Below are positions 7,483 to 8,628 of a DNA stretch of 8,628 bases, one piece after another. How positions within the stretch are numbered: position 1 is the first letter of the stretch; every line of letters begins with the position of its first letter. The notes below the pieces were generated by a model, which was not told the DNA's origin, made no database searches, and saw only the letters and a list, made by a program, of their open reading frames with translations. The stretch is from Planctomycetaceae bacterium (GTDB taxonomy: Bacteria; Planctomycetota; Planctomycetia; Planctomycetales; Planctomycetaceae): the NCBI GenBank assembly GCA_947479075.1, contig CANJZR010000135.1, positions 1 to 8,628 on the forward strand, read 5' to 3'. The translations under genes and the position numbers were made by a program.

Positions 7483-8628
7483 TCAGGTATTCTCCCCGAT
7501 GCCGAATGCTGGCCCGACGGGCTGAGGGGGGACTGATCCCGAGGGAAGCGGGTCTGTCTGGAAGCCGAATCGCTTCCTCGCGACCCAGGCCACCATTCCC
7601 AATTCGGCCAAGAAAGCGGCGGCGACGACGAGCAGCAATAACCTCCAAAGTGGGTTGCCGTTGACCTGCTGGCCAACGCTGGCTGGCATCGAGAGCGGCA
7701 TCGTGGGGTTGAAGTGTACGTTCGGCGAGCTATTCCAGATTTCCGTCAGCTGTGGGGACCAGGGTGCGAGATTGGATTCTTCTTTGGCCCGTTGGACCTG
7801 AGAAGGCCGCGTTTCGTTCGGCTTGCCTTCGATCTGAATCATCACGTCATATTTCCCGGGAAGCTGGGTTCGCCGACTGAGGGCCAAGACCTGGTCCCCC
7901 TGCAGAAACGTTGTCAGTGGAACTGGTAGACCGGCAGGTCGCTGCAGTTGAACAGCGCGGATATGTTCGTTGTTCGGCAGCGAGACCTTAATCGGATCTC
8001 CCGGCGACAGATTCAGCGACACGGTGGATGGCTGCATCAGATACCAGAGCCATTCGTGAACCATCGGCACAAACGCCTGGGTCAATGGCAGACTGGTCCA
8101 GCGCACTCCCAGGGGAAAGGACTGCACAATGAATCGTCCCTGGCCCAGCGTACCTTCCACCACTAAAGCCTCGCCGGTTCCAGACTGGAGCAGCACGGGA
8201 ATCTGGCGACTGGAGCGTTCTGACTCAAACGGGAAATGTCGAAACACCTTGGCCCGGTCAATATCCAGTCGCTGCGTATCGCTGAGAAGACTTGTGGCGG
8301 GATGCTCCTTCTCTGGAGGGTGAATTGTGAGCGAATCTTGACGGAGAATCAGATCGCCTTGGGCCTCTTCGATCGGCCACGGCGCGATTCCACTGCCCAG
8401 GCGGAAGAACTGTCGATTGAATTCCCGGGGAACGGTCTCGTCACCCAGCCCCAGCCAGAGACCTCCCCCGTTCCGAACGTACTCCGTGAGTTTTTCGATG
8501 GAAGCATTCTCAAGAGACGGTGTGTTGGGGAATACGATTGCCCGATACTTCGAAAGGATCTCCTGGCCCAGGTCGGCGGATGTGATGACTTTGACCTGAA
8601 ACAGACTCTCGTGGCTGGCACTCTTCTC
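7483..8628 (-). CDS. BatA-like membrane protein with GATase-fold domain, C-terminal 381 aa, partial
   Basis: The frame is open from the right edge to the TGA at 7485-7483, so the N-terminus is missing. An in-frame GTG at 8247 is not the start: the open frame above it continues as convincing protein (SKYRAIVFPN, RNGGGLWLGLGDE). Visible residues about 1-125 form the second half of a GATase/ThuA-like domain with a Gly-rich turn and no cysteine; 150-200 hold GTLGQGRFIVQSFPLGVRW and LPLTQAFVPMVHEWLWYL, a segment recurrent in planctomycete BatA-domain proteins; a beta-rich part follows, then a single membrane helix at 327-348 and a Pro/Gly-rich cytoplasmic tail. Full-length relatives, from memory, are about 700-800 aa with an N-terminal BatA double-helix anchor and often a VWA domain. 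It is the first operon gene visible here and overlaps the VWA gene's SD. Confidence 0.78.
   Translation of the reverse strand, partial: EKSASHESLFQVKVITSADLGQEILSKYRAIVFPNTPSLENASIEKLTEYVRNGGGLWLGLGDETVPREFNRQFFRLGSGIAPWPIEEAQGDLILRQDSLTIHPPEKEHPATSLLSDTQRLDIDRAKVFRHFPFESERSSRQIPVLLQSGTGEALVVEGTLGQGRFIVQSFPLGVRWTSLPLTQAFVPMVHEWLWYLMQPSTVSLNLSPGDPIKVSLPNNEHIRAVQLQRPAGLPVPLTTFLQGDQVLALSRRTQLPGKYDVMIQIEGKPNETRPSQVQRAKEESNLAPWSPQLTEIWNSSPNVHFNPTMPLSMPASVGQQVNGNPLWRLLLLVVAAAFLAELGMVAWVARKRFGFQTDPLPSGSVPPQPVGPAFGIGENT
7491..7497 (-). promoter_or_regulatory. Ribosome binding site of the VWA gene, inside the upstream coding end
   Basis: GGGGAGA on the minus strand lies within the last codons of the BatA-like gene, 10 bases before the ATG at 7480. 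With the TGA-TC-ATG junction (7485-7478) this implies translational coupling of the two genes and supports the 7480 start. Confidence 0.6.

Noticed and set aside
7481..7648. N-terminal extension of the VWA protein by 56 residues
   Set aside because: The extension overlaps the BatA-like coding end in another frame, is rich in Arg and Pro, and lacks an SD; the ATG at 7480 has an SD and a natural N-terminus followed by two membrane helices.
7483..8247. A complete 254-residue protein starting at GTG 8247
   Set aside because: The frame stays open to the window edge and the upstream residues continue a recognisable GATase-like domain, so the gene is partial rather than starting at 8247.
1..8628. 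tRNA, rRNA, CRISPR, insertion sequences or phage attachment sites
   Set aside because: No cloverleaf-like segments, regular direct repeats with spacers, transposase motifs or terminal inverted repeats were seen; nearly all bases are in the genes described.

Overview
The window looks like a piece of a planctomycete chromosome (Planctomycetota, probably order Planctomycetales; genus not resolvable by eye). Three things point there: the C-terminal fragment at the left edge matches the cytochrome c-type tail of planctomycete/verrucomicrobial membrane-bound dehydrogenase proteins; a roughly 100-residue TPR protein of a kind I associate with this phylum follows it; and a reverse-strand cluster encodes large membrane-anchored BatA-like, VWA and DUF4175-like proteins, which in planctomycetes usually lie downstream of moxR and DUF58 genes. 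Family names were assigned from memory of sequence patterns, without a database search.

Layout. Positions 1-129 (+) hold the last 42 codons of the cytochrome-like protein. Positions 219-527 (+) encode the small TPR protein, with a strong ribosome binding site. Positions 528-650 form a convergent intergenic gap with two mutually exclusive GC-rich hairpins. From 651 to the right edge everything is on the minus strand and probably one operon, transcribed right to left: a BatA-like/GATase-fold protein cut by the window edge (8628-7483), a 927-residue VWA plus GATase-like protein (7480-4697) starting 2 bases after the previous stop, and, after 62 bases, a 1327-residue DUF4175-like protein (4634-651).

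How the genes may work together. All three operon products have transmembrane helices and large extracytoplasmic regions. By analogy with MoxR/Bat loci, a MoxR AAA+ ATPase and a DUF58 protein probably lie beyond the right edge, and the three proteins here would be envelope-side partners. The VWA protein keeps an apparently complete MIDAS metal site, whereas both GATase-like folds appear to lack a nucleophile, suggesting binding or scaffold roles rather than catalysis. The DUF4175-like protein joins Ig-like domains through a disordered linker with an isolated CxxC motif to a long helical C-terminal half. The function of such loci is not established. The window is otherwise ordinary: no RNA genes, mobile elements, CRISPR arrays or pseudogenes were seen.
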